From: Mycobacterium sp.
GTDB taxonomy: Bacteria > Actinomycetota > Actinomycetes > Mycobacteriales > Mycobacteriaceae
Length of the DNA stretch: 5,785 nt
Reading direction: 5' to 3'
Assembly: GCA_018500005.2 (NCBI GenBank)
Contig: JAHBAP020000490.1
Span: 1 to 5,785 of the forward strand
Shown: positions 1 through 5,785 of the stretch, one piece after another
How positions within the stretch are numbered: the stretch's first letter is position 1
Layout: the number at the start of each line of letters is the position of its first letter
Notes under the pieces: generated by a model
Database searches by the model: none
Seen by the model: the letters and a program-made list of their open reading frames with translations, nothing else
What the model was told of the DNA's origin: nothing
Translations under genes and position numbers: made by a program

Positions 1-272
1 AGGCCCTGCACGACATGCTGGAACGCCGCGGCCTCAAACTCGACGCCGTACTGGAGTTGCGGGTGCCCGAGGAAGTCCTCGTCGAGCGCCTCGCGGCCCG
101 CGGCCGTGCCGACGACACCGAGGACGTGATCCGCAACCGGTTCCGGGTTTACCGCGACGAAACCGCCCCGCTGCTCGACTACTACGAACACGAGCACGAG
201 TTGAATACGGTCGAGGCCGTCGGCAGTCTCGACGAGGTGTTCAATCGGGCTCTGCAGTCGCTCGGCCGCTGA
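1..272 (+). CDS. adk: Adenylate kinase, C-terminal part (5' truncated by the window edge)
   Basis: Adenylate kinase interconverts ATP + AMP and 2 ADP in the cytosol. Only the last 90 or so codons are present; the reading frame is open from base 3 ([10 protein letters not shown]...) to the TGA at 270-272, so the P-loop and AMP-binding N-terminal part lie outside the window. The visible part contains the run [19 protein letters not shown] followed by [12 protein letters not shown], the conserved C-terminal core of bacterial Adk with its phosphate-contacting arginines. The segment between RLAARGR and DDTEDV is very short, meaning the zinc-type LID insert of E. coli-like enzymes is absent. That is typical of the roughly 181-residue mycobacterial form. 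The downstream neighbour mapA is the classical actinobacterial partner and starts 6 nt after this stop. The identification is from remembered family sequence; I regard it as secure. Confidence 0.96.
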   Translation, partial: ALHDMLERRGLKLDAVLELRVPEEVLVERLAARGRADDTEDVIRNRFRVYRDETAPLLDYYEHEHELNTVEAVGSLDEVFNRALQSLGR

Positions 273-278
273 CCTTTT

Positions 279-1076
279 ATGGTCTCGATCCCCGGACTGC
301 GCGGCCGCAAGACGGTGCCGGCCCGAACCTCCGGTGAACTCGAAGCGATGGCGGCCGCGGGTGCCGTGGTCGCCGCGGCGCTGCGGGCCGTCCAGGATGC
401 GGCAGCCCCGGGCGTGTCCACTCTGGATCTCGACGACATCGCCGAGGGCGTGATCCGCAAGGCCGGCGCGACGCCGTCCTTTCTCGGCTACCACGGCTTC
501 CCGGCCAGTATCTGTTCGTCGGTGAATGACCGGGTGGTGCACGGCATCCCGTCGGCCACCGAACTCCTCGCGATCGGCGACCTGGTGTCCATCGACTGCG
601 GGGCCATTCTGGACGGCTGGCACGGCGATGCCGCGGTCACCTTCGGCGTCGGCACTCTCATCCCCGCCGATGAAGCCCTCTCCGAAGCCACCCGCCGCGC
701 CATGGAGGCCGGGATCGCGGCAATGATCCCCGGCAATCGACTGACCGACGTCTCCCATGCCATCGAAAAGGGCACCCGCGCCGCCGAGAAGGCCCACGAC
801 CGCCGGTACGGGATCGTCGAGGGCTACGGTGGCCACGCCATCGGCCGGCAGATGCACATGGACCCGTTCCTGCCCAACGAGGGCGAACCGGGCCGCGGCC
901 CACTGCTGGTGGCCGGGTCGGTTCTGGCTATCGAGCCGATGCTGACCCTGGGCACCACCCGCACCCGGATCCTCGAGGACGAGTGGACCGTCGTCACCGT
1001 CGACGGATCCCGCGCCGCGCACTGGGAGCACACCGTTGCGGTTACCGAGGATGGCCCGCGGATATTGACGCGGTGA
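279..1076 (+). CDS. mapA: Type I methionine aminopeptidase MapA
   Basis: This cytosolic two-metal aminopeptidase removes the initiator methionine from nascent proteins. The protein is 265 residues, close to the 266 of M. tuberculosis MapA (Rv0734). All metal ligands expected for the family are visible: D106 (SIDCG), D117 (WHGDAA), H186 (GYGGHAIGR), E219 (AIEPM) and E250 (HWEHTVAV). The catalytic histidines correspond to H88 (VVHGIP) and H193 (QMHMDP). There is no N-terminal SH3-binding or zinc-finger extension, so it is the short class 1a type. The ATG at 279 gives the same N-terminus length as the M. tuberculosis protein ([11 protein letters not shown]...). No Shine-Dalgarno sequence is evident, and with only 6 nt after the adk stop it is probably translated by coupling. 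Its TGA overlaps the next gene's GTG. Nothing in it looks damaged. Confidence 0.97.
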   Translation: MVSIPGLRGRKTVPARTSGELEAMAAAGAVVAAALRAVQDAAAPGVSTLDLDDIAEGVIRKAGATPSFLGYHGFPASICSSVNDRVVHGIPSATELLAIGDLVSIDCGAILDGWHGDAAVTFGVGTLIPADEALSEATRRAMEAGIAAMIPGNRLTDVSHAIEKGTRAAEKAHDRRYGIVEGYGGHAIGRQMHMDPFLPNEGEPGRGPLLVAGSVLAIEPMLTLGTTRTRILEDEWTVVTVDGSRAAHWEHTVAVTEDGPRILTR

Positions 1077-1798
1077 GCTTCGACGGGTTCATCGCCCGCC
1101 GCGACGGCCGCGAGGTCCTCACCTTCGAGGTCGATGCCGACCTACCCCGGTACGGAAGTCTCCACCCCTCGCCCCTGGGGGTGGCGCTGTGTGTGTCCAG
1201 CGATTTGCCGCCCGACCTCGCCTCGGGCCTGGCGCGACTGATTGCGGTCGACAGCGGCACGCCCCCGTTCTTCCGGCAGCTGGCCAGTTGGTTGGAATCC
1301 GCCGAGGCGCAGGGCGAGTGGGTCCTCAGCCACTACATCGACAACGAGGTCCTGTCGATCGGCCCGATGCTGCCGCCGGGCCGGCGTCTTGAGGCCTACC
1401 TGGCCGACCTGCTGAACTATCCGAGCATTCAGACAGATAGCCGGCGGCTCACGTTTCGCGCCGCCGACCGGGCGAGACTGGTCGACTTCGGTTGGGATTC
1501 CGAATGTCTCGCGGTGTTGTGCCATGGGTCTGCCCCGACGATTGAGGCCTGGTTCGGGCTCATCATGGGCGATCCGCTCGATCTCGGCAGGGACTCGTTG
1601 ATGATGGTTGAAAGCGCGCGGGCCTGTCAGTGGGGCGGCGTCCCGTTCGAGGAATTCCTGGCACTCGATGCCCGGTATCACCTGCATTCCCACGAGTGGC
1701 AGCAGATCCAATCCTGGCTGGCTCGCGGTGCCACTTCCGCGGCCGAGGCCCTGACAGCCCGCGAGACCATCGGCCGTATCGAGGACCTGCTGTCCTAG
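1073..1798 (+). CDS. Conserved-looking hypothetical protein of unknown function, coupled to mapA
   Basis: I do not recognise this 241-residue protein. The start chosen is the GTG at 1073, which overlaps the mapA stop as GTGA, a common arrangement for coupled translation. An ATG at 983 is in frame but would run 94 nt into mapA and add an arginine-rich stretch that looks like mapA's out-of-frame shadow. The predicted protein begins (V)[19 protein letters not shown]. It is rich in Trp, Leu and acidic residues, has no signal peptide or membrane segment, and ends in a probable helix ([18 protein letters not shown]). Three cysteines near C145, C150 and C185 show no metal-binding spacing; a histidine-rich patch (RYHLHSHEW, about 201-209) is the only other distinctive feature. 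The composition shifts smoothly, codon third positions are mostly G/C, and the frame is open throughout, so it is probably a real gene. It ends in TAG, sharing CTAG with the convergent marR gene. Confidence 0.8.
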   Translation: MSFDGFIARRDGREVLTFEVDADLPRYGSLHPSPLGVALCVSSDLPPDLASGLARLIAVDSGTPPFFRQLASWLESAEAQGEWVLSHYIDNEVLSIGPMLPPGRRLEAYLADLLNYPSIQTDSRRLTFRAADRARLVDFGWDSECLAVLCHGSAPTIEAWFGLIMGDPLDLGRDSLMMVESARACQWGGVPFEEFLALDARYHLHSHEWQQIQSWLARGATSAAEALTARETIGRIEDLLS

Positions 1799-2286
1799 AA
1801 ATCCCCTGCGGTGTGGCGCAACGTGTCGATCGACGACACCAGCGCACGTGCCTGCTCGTCGGACATCCCGATGTCGGCGAAGACCTGCTTGTTGAGGATG
1901 ACGGTGGCGTCCTCAACCCGCGACCGCCCGGACTCGGTGATCTGCACGAGGGTGGTGCGGCCATCAGTGGGGTGCGGTACCCGTATCACCAGGCCGTCGG
2001 CCTCCAGTCGGCGGACGGCGTGGGTGACGCTGGTGACGTGGATCTGTAGCCGGTCGGAGGCCTTGGTGATGGGCAGCGCGCCGGTACGGCTGAATGCCAG
2101 CAGCCGAAGCAACTCGAACCGGGAGAAGCTGAGACCGAATGGGCGCAAGGCACTTTCGACCCGAGCCAGCAGAATCTGATGGGCCCGCATCACCGAGGTG
2201 ACCGCCACCATCCCGTCGGCCACATCGCTCCAGCCGGCGTGCACCCAGTTCGCGCGCGCCGCGGCAATCGGATCGGCGGCCGTCAT
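1795..2286 (-). CDS. MarR-family winged-helix transcriptional regulator
   Basis: A 163-residue protein of normal MarR length, predicted to bind DNA as a dimer in the cytosol. Residues 1-65 are helical and should form part of the dimer interface (RAHQILLARVESALRPFGLSFSRFELL). Residues about 71-100 are the helix-turn-helix (LPITKASDRLQIHVTSVTHAVRRLEADGLV), and about 101-117 form the wing with the MarR hallmark D-x-R (PTDGR, D108 and R110). The C-terminal helices complete the dimerisation region. It reads in the same direction as mmsB, 36 nt downstream, so it may be co-transcribed with the valine-degradation genes and control them; that is inference. It resembles my memory of M. tuberculosis Rv0737, a MarR-type regulator close to mapA. 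The ATG at 2286 is chosen because MTAADPIAAARANWV leads directly into the family-like N-terminal helix; only a weak ribosome-binding sequence precedes it. No cysteine-based sensor is visible, so the ligand is unknown. Confidence 0.92.
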   Translation of the reverse strand: MTAADPIAAARANWVHAGWSDVADGMVAVTSVMRAHQILLARVESALRPFGLSFSRFELLRLLAFSRTGALPITKASDRLQIHVTSVTHAVRRLEADGLVIRVPHPTDGRTTLVQITESGRSRVEDATVILNKQVFADIGMSDEQARALVSSIDTLRHTAGDF

Positions 2287-2293
2287 GGCCTGC

Positions 2294-2323
2294 TCAGCGC
2301 AGCGCCTCGATGAGAGGCGCCAT
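2294..2323 (-). CDS. Nine-codon mini-ORF between mmsB and marR
   Basis: An ATG overlaps the mmsB stop as TGATG (- strand, 2325-2321) and opens a frame reading MAPLIEALR before a TGA at 2296-2294, 7 nt short of the marR ATG. The arrangement would let ribosomes finishing mmsB restart and travel up to marR, so it could couple marR translation to mmsB. It arose from the 18-bp repeat and has no recognised protein function. It may have no role at all. Confidence 0.3.
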   Translation of the reverse strand: MAPLIEALR

Positions 2324-2337
2324 CAGCGCAGCGCCTC
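2302..2337. other. Two mutually exclusive small hairpins between mmsB and marR
   Basis: The heptamer gaggcgc at 2314-2320 can pair with gcgcctc at 2302-2308 (5-nt loop) or with the repeat copy of gcgcctc at 2331-2337 (10-nt loop). Each would be a 7-bp GC-rich stem in the mmsB-marR transcript. Neither has a following U-tract, so this is not a classical terminator. A modest effect on marR expression is possible but not shown. Confidence 0.35.
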
Positions 2338-3192
2338 GATCACCGCGCTGAAATCGAGCCCGGCGTGCTCCTCGGCGAAACGGGCGTAGATCTGCGCGGC
2401 ATGGCTGCCCAGCGGCGCGGAGGCTCCGGTTGAGGCCACCGCGTCCATCGCCAGTCCGAGGTCCTTGTTCATCAGGGCGGTCGCGAACCCGGGCTTGAAG
2501 TCGTTGTTGGCCGGCGATGTGGGAACCGGCCCGGGCACCGGGCAGTTCGTGTGTACCGCCCAGCAGTTGCCCGTCGCGCCGGTCACCACGTCGAACAGCG
2601 ACTGCGCTGATAGGCCGAGCTTCTCGGCGAGCACGAAGGCCTCGCCGACGGCGATCTGCTGCACAGCCAACAGCATGTTGTTGCACAGTTTCGCCGCCTG
2701 CCCGGAGCCCGACTTGCCGCAGTGAATGATCTTGCCCGCCATGGCTTCCAACACCGGCCTGCCGCGCTCCAGCGCATCGGCTTCGCCGCCGACCATGAAC
2801 GCCAGCGTGCCGGCTACCGCGCCCTTGACACCGCCGGAGACGGGTGCATCGAGTTGGGCGAAACCCCGTTCGGCGGCGTAGCCGCTGACCTGGCGGGCGT
2901 CATTCACGGCGATGGTGGAACTGTCGATGAACAGCGCCCCCTCGGCGGCGACGGGCATGACCTCCGCATAGCACTCCTTGACCAGGGTGCCGTTGGGCAG
3001 CATGGTGATCACCACATCGGCCCCTTGGACGGCCTCGGCACCCGTCTCGGCCACTGCGACGCCCTTCTCGGCGGCCGCCGCGCGGGCGGCCGGCACCGGG
3101 TCGTAGCCGCGGACGCTGTAGCCGGCGTTGACCAGGTTGCCCGCCATCGGCGTGCCCATATTGCCCAGTCCCAGGAAGGCGATCGTGGTCAA
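2323..3192 (-). CDS. mmsB: 3-hydroxyisobutyrate dehydrogenase
   Basis: The enzyme oxidises 3-hydroxyisobutyrate to methylmalonate semialdehyde with NAD+, a late step of valine degradation. The 289-residue protein has the whole beta-hydroxyacid dehydrogenase pattern. The Rossmann dinucleotide motif GLGNMG is at 8-13, with D31 after the second strand favouring NAD over NADP. The substrate motif DAPVSGG is at 115-121. The catalytic lysine is K168 in GQAAKLCNN, and NKD (242-244) closes the active site. The segment GATGNCWAVHTNCPVPGPVP is nearly identical to my memory of mycobacterial MmsB (Rv0751c). The start is a TTG at 3192: it yields MTTIAFLGLGNMG, and a good GAGGAG lies 6 nt upstream. It follows fadE9 by 25 nt and precedes marR. 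The C-terminus (AVIEALR) is a few residues shorter than in M. tuberculosis, and its last codons recur just downstream in an 18-bp direct repeat. Confidence 0.96.
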   Translation of the reverse strand: MTTIAFLGLGNMGTPMAGNLVNAGYSVRGYDPVPAARAAAAEKGVAVAETGAEAVQGADVVITMLPNGTLVKECYAEVMPVAAEGALFIDSSTIAVNDARQVSGYAAERGFAQLDAPVSGGVKGAVAGTLAFMVGGEADALERGRPVLEAMAGKIIHCGKSGSGQAAKLCNNMLLAVQQIAVGEAFVLAEKLGLSAQSLFDVVTGATGNCWAVHTNCPVPGPVPTSPANNDFKPGFATALMNKDLGLAMDAVASTGASAPLGSHAAQIYARFAEEHAGLDFSAVIEALR

Positions 3193-3198
3193 GGTTCT

Positions 3199-3204
3199 CT
3201 CCTC
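3199..3204 (-). promoter_or_regulatory. Shine-Dalgarno site of mmsB, supporting its TTG start
   Basis: On the - strand GAGGAG is followed by six bases (AGAACC) and then TTG. This spacing is close to ideal and is the clearest ribosome-binding site in the window. It decides in favour of the rare TTG start for mmsB; the encoded N-terminus also fits the family exactly. Confidence 0.8.
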
Positions 3205-3217
3205 GTGAGTTGATTCG

Positions 3218-4378
3218 TCATGCCCCGGCGCGGGCAGCGCTCGCGGCCGACCGCCCGATCACCACACGCATGATTTCGTTGGTGCCCTCCAGGATTCGGT
3301 GCACCCGAAGATCGCGCACGATCTTCTCCAGCCCGTACTCCCGCAGATAGCCGTAACCGCCGAGCAGCTGCAGTGCCCGGTCGGCCACCTCGAAACAGGA
3401 GTCGGTGACATACAGCTTGGCCATGGCGCACAACGTGACCTTGTCGGCATCGTCGTCGTCGAGTGCGACGGCCGCCCGCCACAGCATCAGCCGGGAGGTC
3501 TCCAGTGCGGTGGCCATGTCGGCCAGCGCGAATCGGATGGTCGGCTCGTCGATGAGTGCCGAACCGAACGCCCGGCGGTCCACCAGGTAGCTCGAAGCCT
3601 TGTTGTAGGCGGCCTGCCCGCCGCCCAGCGAGCAGGCCGCGATGTTGAGCCGTCCGCCGTTGAGACCGTTCATCGCGATCCCGAAGCCGGTGCCCTCGGT
3701 GCCGCCGAGCAGGGCGTCCGCGGGTACCCGAACGCCTTCGAGGATCACCTGGGCGGTGGGTTGGGCGTTCCAGCCCATCTTCTCCTCGTTGGCGCCGAAA
3801 CTTAACCCGGGAGTGCCCTTTTCGACGATGAAGGCGGAGATCCCGCGCGGTCCGTCGGCGCCGGTGCGGGCCATGATCACGTAGACGTCGGAAGTCCCGG
3901 CACCGGAGATGAACTGTTTGACGCCGTCGAGCACATAATGTTCGCCGTCCCGAACGGCCTTGGTGCGCAACGCCGCGGCATCCGATCCCGCACCCGGTTC
4001 GGTCAGGCAATAGCTGGCGATGGCCTCCATCGACGCTAGTCGGGGTATCCAAGACTGGCGCTGTTCGGGGGTGCCGTAGGTGTCGATCATCCAGGCGCAC
4101 ATGTTGTGGATCGAGATGAATGACGAGATGACCGGATCGGCGATGGCGAGTTGCTCGAAGATCCGCACCGCGTCCAGTCGGCGCAGAGCGCTGCCCCCGA
4201 CGTCCTCGCCGCAGTAGATCGCCCCCATCCCAAGTTCAGCGGATTCGCGCAGGACATCGACCGGGAAGTGTTTAGTCTTGTCCCACTCCAGGGCATGCGG
4301 CGCAAGGCGTTTGGCGGCGAAGGCGGCGGCGGTTTCGGTGATGACCCGTTCGTCGTCGTCGAGGGTGAACAAGCCCAC
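3218..4378 (-). CDS. fadE9: Acyl-CoA dehydrogenase, probable isobutyryl-CoA dehydrogenase
   Basis: An FAD-dependent acyl-CoA dehydrogenase of 386 residues, normal for the family. Context between mmsA and mmsB points to isobutyryl-CoA oxidation to methacrylyl-CoA in valine degradation; the substrate is inferred from context and likeness to M. tuberculosis FadE9 (Rv0752c). The N-terminal alpha domain covers about 1-120. The FAD/substrate signature YCLTEPGAGSD is at 123-133, and the middle beta domain (FISGAGTSDVYVIMARTG) follows. The C-terminal alpha domain carries RRAFGSALIDEPTIRF (268-283), QLLGGYGYLREYGLEKIVRD (337-356) and the probable catalytic glutamate E364 in RILEGTNEIMR. The start is taken as GTG at 4378, 9 nt after the mmsA stop, with a weak GTAGGCGG upstream. 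A TTG two codons later (4372, giving MFTLDDDER) is a plausible alternative and may agree better with relatives. No lesions are visible. Confidence 0.94.
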   Translation of the reverse strand: MGLFTLDDDERVITETAAAFAAKRLAPHALEWDKTKHFPVDVLRESAELGMGAIYCGEDVGGSALRRLDAVRIFEQLAIADPVISSFISIHNMCAWMIDTYGTPEQRQSWIPRLASMEAIASYCLTEPGAGSDAAALRTKAVRDGEHYVLDGVKQFISGAGTSDVYVIMARTGADGPRGISAFIVEKGTPGLSFGANEEKMGWNAQPTAQVILEGVRVPADALLGGTEGTGFGIAMNGLNGGRLNIAACSLGGGQAAYNKASSYLVDRRAFGSALIDEPTIRFALADMATALETSRLMLWRAAVALDDDDADKVTLCAMAKLYVTDSCFEVADRALQLLGGYGYLREYGLEKIVRDLRVHRILEGTNEIMRVVIGRSAASAARAGA

Positions 4379-4387
4379 TGCGGCCGC

Positions 4388-5713
4388 CTACTTCATCGTC
4401 GGGATGACGAACTCCGCGCCATCCTTGATGCCCGACGGCCAGCGCTCGGTGATGGTCTTGGTCTTGGTGTAGAACAGGATCGAGTGCGGACCGTGCTGGT
4501 TGAGGTCGCCGAATCCGGATCGCTTCCAACCGCCGAAGGTGTGATACGACACCGGCACCGGGATCGGCACGTTGACCCCGACCATGCCGACCTGGACCCG
4601 GGAGACGAAGTCCCGAGCGGTGTCGCCGTCGCGGGTGAAGATCGCCACGCCGTTGCCGTACTCGTGCTCGTTGGGCAACTTCAGGGCTTCCTCGTAGTTC
4701 TTGGCGCGCACGATGCACAGCACCGGGCCGAAGATCTCGTCGGTGTAGATCGACATGTCGGTGGTGACATTGTCGAACAGGGTGGGGCCGATGAAGAACC
4801 CGCCGTCGAGGCTCTCGTCACCGAAAGTCAGTTCGTCGCTGCCCTTTTCGCGACCATCGACGACGATGTCGGCACCGGCGGCCACGCCGGCGTCGATGTA
4901 GCCGCGCACCCGTTCCAGTGCGGCCTCGGTGACCAGTGGGCCGTAGTCGGCCTTGGGGTCCAGGCTGTGGCCGACCCGCAGGTGCTCGACTCGTTCGGCC
5001 AGGCGGTTGCGGAGGCGGTCCGCAGTTTCCTTGCCCACCGCGACCGCGACGCTGATAGCCATGCACCGCTCGCCGGCGCTGCCGTAACCCGCGCCGATCA
5101 GGGCATCGACGGCCTGGTCCAGGTCGGCGTCGGGCATGACGATCATGTGGTTCTTCGCACCGCCGAAGCACTGTGCGCGCTTGCCGTGTGCCGCGGCCCC
5201 GGAATAGATGTACTGCGCGATATCGGAGGAGCCGACGAACCCGACGGCCTTGATGTCGGGGTGTTCGAGGATCGCGTCGACGGCCTCCTTGTCGCCCTGT
5301 ACGACCTGGAAAACCCCCGGCGGTAGGCCCGCCTCGATGAACAGTTCGGCCAGCCGCAGCGGCACCGAGGGATCGCGCTCGGAGGGCTTGAGGATGAAGG
5401 CGTTGCCGCACGCCAGGGCCGGCCCGGCCTTCCACAGCGGGATCATGGCAGGGAAGTTGAACGGGGTGATGCCGGCGACCACGCCCAGCGGCTGGCGGAT
5501 GGAGTAGACGTCGATACCCGGGCCCGCGCCTTCGGTGAACTCGCCCTTCATCAGGTGTGGGATTCCGGTGGCGAACTCGATGACCTCGACCCCGCGCTGG
5601 ATGTCGCCGAGCGAATCGGCGACGGTCTTGCCGTGCTCCAGGGACAGCAGTTCGGCGAGTTCGTCGGCGTTGGTGTTGACCAGATCGATGAACTTCATCA
5701 GCACCCGGGCCCG
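4388..5713 (-). CDS. mmsA: Methylmalonate-semialdehyde dehydrogenase (CoA-acylating), 5' end missing
   Basis: MmsA converts methylmalonate semialdehyde, NAD+ and CoA to propionyl-CoA, CO2 and NADH, ending the valine branch served by fadE9 and mmsB. Genuine sequence runs from the run [15 protein letters not shown] (codons from 5713) to IPTMK and the TAG at 4388-4390, about 441 residues. Visible motifs are [15 protein letters not shown] (ALDH oxyanion asparagine), LKPSERDP, the MMSDH-type [14 protein letters not shown] in place of the usual general-base segment, [10 protein letters not shown] with the catalytic cysteine codon at 5063-5065, and EIFGPVL. By comparison with the roughly 510-residue M. 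tuberculosis MmsA, about 65 N-terminal residues are absent. An ATG at 5743 keeps the frame open, but the 10 residues it adds ([10 protein letters not shown]) are antisense to an inverted mmsA fragment and are not MmsA. The gene is therefore broken at about 5705-5713, either biologically or by assembly. Confidence 0.95.
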   Translation of the reverse strand, partial: RARVLMKFIDLVNTNADELAELLSLEHGKTVADSLGDIQRGVEVIEFATGIPHLMKGEFTEGAGPGIDVYSIRQPLGVVAGITPFNFPAMIPLWKAGPALACGNAFILKPSERDPSVPLRLAELFIEAGLPPGVFQVVQGDKEAVDAILEHPDIKAVGFVGSSDIAQYIYSGAAAHGKRAQCFGGAKNHMIVMPDADLDQAVDALIGAGYGSAGERCMAISVAVAVGKETADRLRNRLAERVEHLRVGHSLDPKADYGPLVTEAALERVRGYIDAGVAAGADIVVDGREKGSDELTFGDESLDGGFFIGPTLFDNVTTDMSIYTDEIFGPVLCIVRAKNYEEALKLPNEHEYGNGVAIFTRDGDTARDFVSRVQVGMVGVNVPIPVPVSYHTFGGWKRSGFGDLNQHGPHSILFYTKTKTITERWPSGIKDGAEFVIPTMK

Positions 5714-5714
5714 G
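5705..5714. repeat. 10-bp perfect palindrome at the mmsA inversion junction
   Basis: CCGGGCCCGG reads the same on both strands and sits exactly where - strand mmsA sequence (RARVL codons) changes to + strand mmsA sequence (GPGID codons). The slightly longer word acccgggcccg at 5703-5713 also occurs at 5516-5526, the place within mmsA where the inverted fragment would normally begin. This gives short homology that could have guided a template switch or end joining. Confidence 0.85.
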
Positions 5715-5785
5715 CATCGACGTCTACTCCATCCGCCAGCCACTGGGCGTGGTTGCCGGCATCACCCCGTTCAACTTCCCGGCGA
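5707..5785 (+). CDS. mmsA: Inverted internal fragment of a second mmsA copy (partial, runs off the window)
   Basis: Read on the + strand from 5707, the frame gives [18 protein letters not shown] followed by ITPFNFPA, identical in protein sequence to an internal MmsA segment that the - strand gene encodes at about 5446-5524. The DNA is not identical. Third-position differences occur at 5715, 5742, 5754, 5781 and 5784, with two more (5709, 5712) inside the palindromic junction where assignment is ambiguous. No residue changes. There is no start codon; upstream of 5705 the sequence belongs to the opposite-strand gene. It is therefore a headless coding fragment from a homologous but diverged mmsA, joined in inverted orientation. 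It may be a paralog, another strain's allele or a product of a chimeric contig end. Confidence 0.85.

Larger units (their letters stand above)
2294..2340. repeat. 18-bp direct repeat duplicating the end of mmsB
   Basis: The 18-mer tcagcgcagcgcctcgat occurs at 2294-2311 and again at 2323-2340, a period of 29 bp. On the - strand each copy reads ATC GAG GCG CTG CGC TGA, that is IEALR and a stop. The right-hand copy is the genuine mmsB terminus. The left-hand copy lies between mmsB and marR, in another frame. Removing one 29-bp unit would leave the mmsB stop only 7 nt from the marR ATG, so a tandem duplication probably widened this gap. Confidence 0.9.

Noticed and set aside
983..1072. An upstream ATG start for the hypothetical gene
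   Set aside because: It would overlap mapA by 94 nt and add an arginine-rich N-terminus that is simply mapA read in another frame; the GTG at 1073 is the better start.
1142..1711. A 189-codon open frame on the - strand opposite the hypothetical gene
   Set aside because: I considered it as the real gene here because the + strand product is unrecognised. The + strand frame is longer, begins by a GTGA overlap with mapA and ends neatly against marR; the - strand frame shows no domain and no ribosome-binding site.
1782..1796. Inverted repeat aggac-ctgct-gtcct as a bidirectional terminator between the convergent genes
   Set aside because: The stem is only 5 bp, lies within coding sequence and has no T-run on either side; this could easily occur by chance.
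2294..2686. An alternative frame giving mmsB a different C-terminus that also ends in LIEALR
   Set aside because: The frame does not carry MmsB residues upstream; the shared ending comes only from the 18-bp direct repeat. The MmsB frame is intact to its own stop, so no frameshift is needed.
3189..4100. A 303-codon open frame on the - strand
   Set aside because: It is an out-of-phase frame within fadE9, extremely rich in Arg and Gly; the fadE9 frame accounts for this DNA completely.
4151..5326. A 391-codon open frame on the + strand
   Set aside because: It lies entirely antisense to fadE9 and mmsA, both of which have full family motifs on the - strand. Its protein is Asp/Gly/Val-rich in the way typical of a shadow frame in high-GC DNA, and it has no recognisable domain.
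5714..5743. ATG at 5743 as the start of mmsA
   Set aside because: The ten residues it would add do not resemble MmsA and are the antisense of the inverted mmsA fragment; the family requires about 65 more N-terminal residues of different sequence.

Overview
The window is high-GC actinobacterial DNA. The closest protein matches I can recall are mycobacterial: a short-form adenylate kinase, a MapA-type methionine aminopeptidase, and MmsA/FadE9/MmsB proteins very like those of Mycobacterium tuberculosis. I read it as a non-tuberculous mycobacterium or close relative. It appears to be a contig fragment, because it opens inside adk and closes inside a second, inverted piece of mmsA.

Layout. On the + strand, bases 1-1798 hold the 3' end of adk, then mapA (6 nt downstream), then an unrecognised 241-residue protein whose GTG start overlaps the mapA stop as GTGA. 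These three are spaced like one operon. On the - strand, reading right to left from about 5713 to 1795, lie mmsA (5' end lost), fadE9, mmsB and a MarR-family regulator. Gaps between them are 9, 25 and 36 nt, so this also looks like one operon. The two operons converge and their last genes share the four bases CTAG, leaving no intergenic space and no obvious terminator.

Function. The - strand operon covers the distal part of valine degradation. FadE9 is a predicted isobutyryl-CoA dehydrogenase, MmsB oxidises 3-hydroxyisobutyrate to methylmalonate semialdehyde, and MmsA converts that to propionyl-CoA. The MarR protein at the end of the operon is a candidate local regulator. The + strand genes are housekeeping: nucleotide balance (Adk) and removal of the initiator methionine (MapA).

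Most of the window is ordinary conserved chromosome and I do not see a new defence, mobile or secretion system. The strongest anomaly is at the right edge. From about 5707 to 5785 the + strand codes for the same MmsA segment that the - strand encodes at about 5446-5524. The two differ only at third codon positions, and they meet at a 10-bp perfect palindrome (5705-5714). This is either a contig-end chimera between two mmsA alleles or paralogs, or a real inverted rearrangement that has broken mmsA. Smaller points of interest are an 18-bp direct repeat with a nine-codon mini-ORF between mmsB and marR, and the unidentified gene after mapA. No tRNA, rRNA, insertion sequence, CRISPR array or gene-free stretch over 300 bases was seen.
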